Assembly: GCF_009834875.1 (NCBI RefSeq)
Contig: NZ_WVHT01000009.1
Span: forward strand, 1 to 64,000
Direction: 5' to 3'
Origin: Hufsiella arboris
GTDB lineage: Bacteria; Bacteroidota; Bacteroidia; Sphingobacteriales; Sphingobacteriaceae
DNA: 64,000 nt
Made by a program: the position numbers and the translations under genes. Numbering within the stretch: the first letter of the stretch is position 1; each line of letters starts with the position of its first letter. Below, piece after piece: positions 63,601 through 64,000 of the stretch. The notes below the pieces were generated by a model that was not told where the DNA came from, did not search any database, and saw only the letters and a program-made list of their open reading frames with translations.

Positions 63601-64000
63601 GCTTTGCGGACGGGCGCTTCCAATGGGCTGCAAAGAATCGCGCAACATGTGTTTGATGTTTGTTTTGCGACCGGCGATCCGCCGCCACATTTGCTATTGC
63701 GGGATTATGCCAGGAATATCGTAGAGTATGCACTATACAAGGGTGTAACCATTCGCGGAGACATCGATCGGATCCGCCCGCCTTATCACAGCCCAATGCC
63801 GGAGATCTGGCCGAGCGAAGAAGATATCGCGGTCTACGAGATGGATTACAAGGCAGAAGGCTACAGGGAAAAATACGGGCATGCCTATAACCGGATTCAT
63901 CATTCGGTGATGGAATGGGATTTTAGCCGCTATACCATCAGTCATGCTTTTAGAGATTTTAGTCCTTTCAGTTTCCGCGTCGAGGAAGCGAAAAAGCAGT
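60688..64000 (+). CDS. Trypsin-like protease fused to an Avs-like STAND NTPase (3' end outside window)
   Basis: The frame is open from ATG 60688 to the right edge (1104 codons, no stop). Residues 1-190 are a trypsin-like serine protease: YILTAAHC with His47, TDRDVAVLLL with Asp94, and GFSGSGVF with Ser175 as likely nucleophile. A linker with a charged coiled coil (about 360-395) leads to a P-loop NTPase: Walker A GEAGCGKSH (419-427), Walker B VLILIDALNEG (489-499, Asp494), and LTVRSVYW with Arg529. NPLFLQLVCEG (586-596) and FSYERFGDFFIARELL (708-723) are typical of Avs/STAND defence ATPases. The rest is helical, as in sensor domains. In Avs proteins the C terminus binds a phage protein and the N-terminal effector is activated. 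It is probably a cytoplasmic defence protein; the target is unknown. Confidence 0.85.
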   Translation, partial: MLPYNDATLSLLTVRFRHANTLQPIGSGVIYYHPRLKDRVYILTAAHCLFADKDAFTQPLNAVKIDIYDPSANAYVEFDHAVDHELVSAHTDRDVAVLLLNKTVVEAVTGPLPTVAAVAERQSATTFVIKGFPNATQGRELDLIQPTWKQEMTAVRKFQLQLEESYSAWATAGFSGSGVFLHTHNHLYLFGLFARFREEEMGKVVYAQYLETVNEVLAAAYLPLISLTFFGQHGLNSAFFRQHVDTAIKNLGPRFNEKLNLQMPVSRLFNVIAKDERFRKSVLTSFDTYLSATDRSTYDEKNEIIKFVSETYRETRKQLKTWLDRADWHPGGVMDFEVPLQSLKMLNEIITDKKSELYQLQREKQKEEPRKERDYSYRAPFEGEIDRLYAIGSDNDNLIHGIESANFALTDAPFLLIKGEAGCGKSHLLGDIATARSKEGKPSLLLLGQLFKKEQGVWPNILSQLSLSCTKEELLFTLNDIGRQIGSRVLILIDALNEGDGKVIWSAEQAGFLEEIGNYPYIGVVLTVRSVYWNAVVPKTVQSDPKFTKITYEGFKGNEYAALRLFCAYYGLQQPNFPILAPEYANPLFLQLVCEGVKASPDKQFPQGFQGFSRLFGFYLQAVNEKLSAKREEYALRTKLAEEAIIELADASFAKSSRSLSLEAAVALFDERFPKHLNLLNDLIQENVFIQSLWHNYDTKADEDIVYFSYERFGDFFIARELLKDFETAEQLRASFQDGQRLGDLIADHYHANHGILEALAVILPEKFGLEIFEVYDWAFTSEDENIRWKASEWINHWLLGSLKWRTSQSIQDPKLADWFNSEQFTVDFDRFLNAMLELVPVVGHPYNGDRLQRFFMHKDMAERDSFLQQFLYYYQGYDEYKNPFPIRGLIEWAWQPGISARIDGETARLTGQCLAWALSSTHRKLRDQATKAIVNLLEEQPGALIAVLKAFEKVDDAYISERLYAVAYGCALRTGASNGLQRIAQHVFDVCFATGDPPPHLLLRDYARNIVEYALYKGVTIRGDIDRIRPPYHSPMPEIWPSEEDIAVYEMDYKAEGYREKYGHAYNRIHHSVMEWDFSRYTISHAFRDFSPFSFRVEEAKKQ

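Overview
The window looks like a chromosomal segment of a soil- or plant-associated Bacteroidota of the family Sphingobacteriaceae (Mucilaginibacter/Pedobacter type). The signs are a type IX secretion (T9SS) type-B C-terminal domain next to a PorP/SprF partner, a bacillithiol gene (bshC), the rpmB-rpmG-DUF4295-ftsY-rimO order, weak or absent Shine-Dalgarno sequences, and a textbook Bacteroidota promoter (TTTG-N19-TAGTTTTG) before a tRNA. Taxonomy is inferred from gene content only.

Layout. 1-3 kb: end of a repeat adhesin exported by T9SS and its SprF-like partner. 3.2-5.9 kb: a four-gene unit ending in a NarX/DesK-type histidine kinase and a LuxR-type response regulator. 5.9-8.3 kb: divergent uxuA (mannonate dehydratase) and a LacI regulator with a near-perfect operator between them. 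8.5-10.3 kb: a divergent diadenylate-cyclase-like protein and a DUF4202 protein. 10.3-12.4 kb: a gene-poor stretch with REP-like palindromes and a relic of a REP-associated tyrosine transposase. 12.4-23.1 kb: enzymes and regulators (acyltransferase, DHFR-like protein, NamZ-type muramidase, AraC regulator plus serine hydrolase in an AT-rich islet, GH127 glycosidase, OmpA lipoprotein). 23.2-25.2 kb: modABC molybdate transporter. 25.4-28.5 kb: GAF histidine kinase, exported methyltransferase-like protein, YdeI protein and ankyrin protein. 28.5-32.3 kb: katG set among duplicated, degenerate repeats. 32.3-38.9 kb: cupins, SRPBCC proteins, methyltransferase, MacB/FtsX-type permease, a missed 41-residue protein and a ThuA protein. 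39-44.8 kb: housekeeping genes on the minus strand. 45.5-48.1 kb: acetate uptake and activation (satP, acs). 48.1-57.3 kb: two paralogous lipoproteins, CsbD, an M16 peptidase, surE and lpxB.

57.4-64 kb differs in character. A tRNA-Ala(GGC) gene is followed by broken gene pieces, a TIGR02391-type protein, three small unknown genes and, running off the right edge, a very large protein: a trypsin-like protease fused to an Avs-like STAND NTPase. This has the look of a tRNA-associated island carrying an anti-phage defence system, and it is the most interesting part of the window.

Functional themes: carbohydrate and hexuronate use (uxuA/LacI, GH127, NamZ, ThuA), acetate scavenging (satP-acs), oxidative stress (katG with an OxyR-like site and a nearby ankyrin gene), and surface or secreted proteins (T9SS adhesin, OmpA, lipoproteins). 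Function statements rest on motif recognition by eye; no database search was possible.
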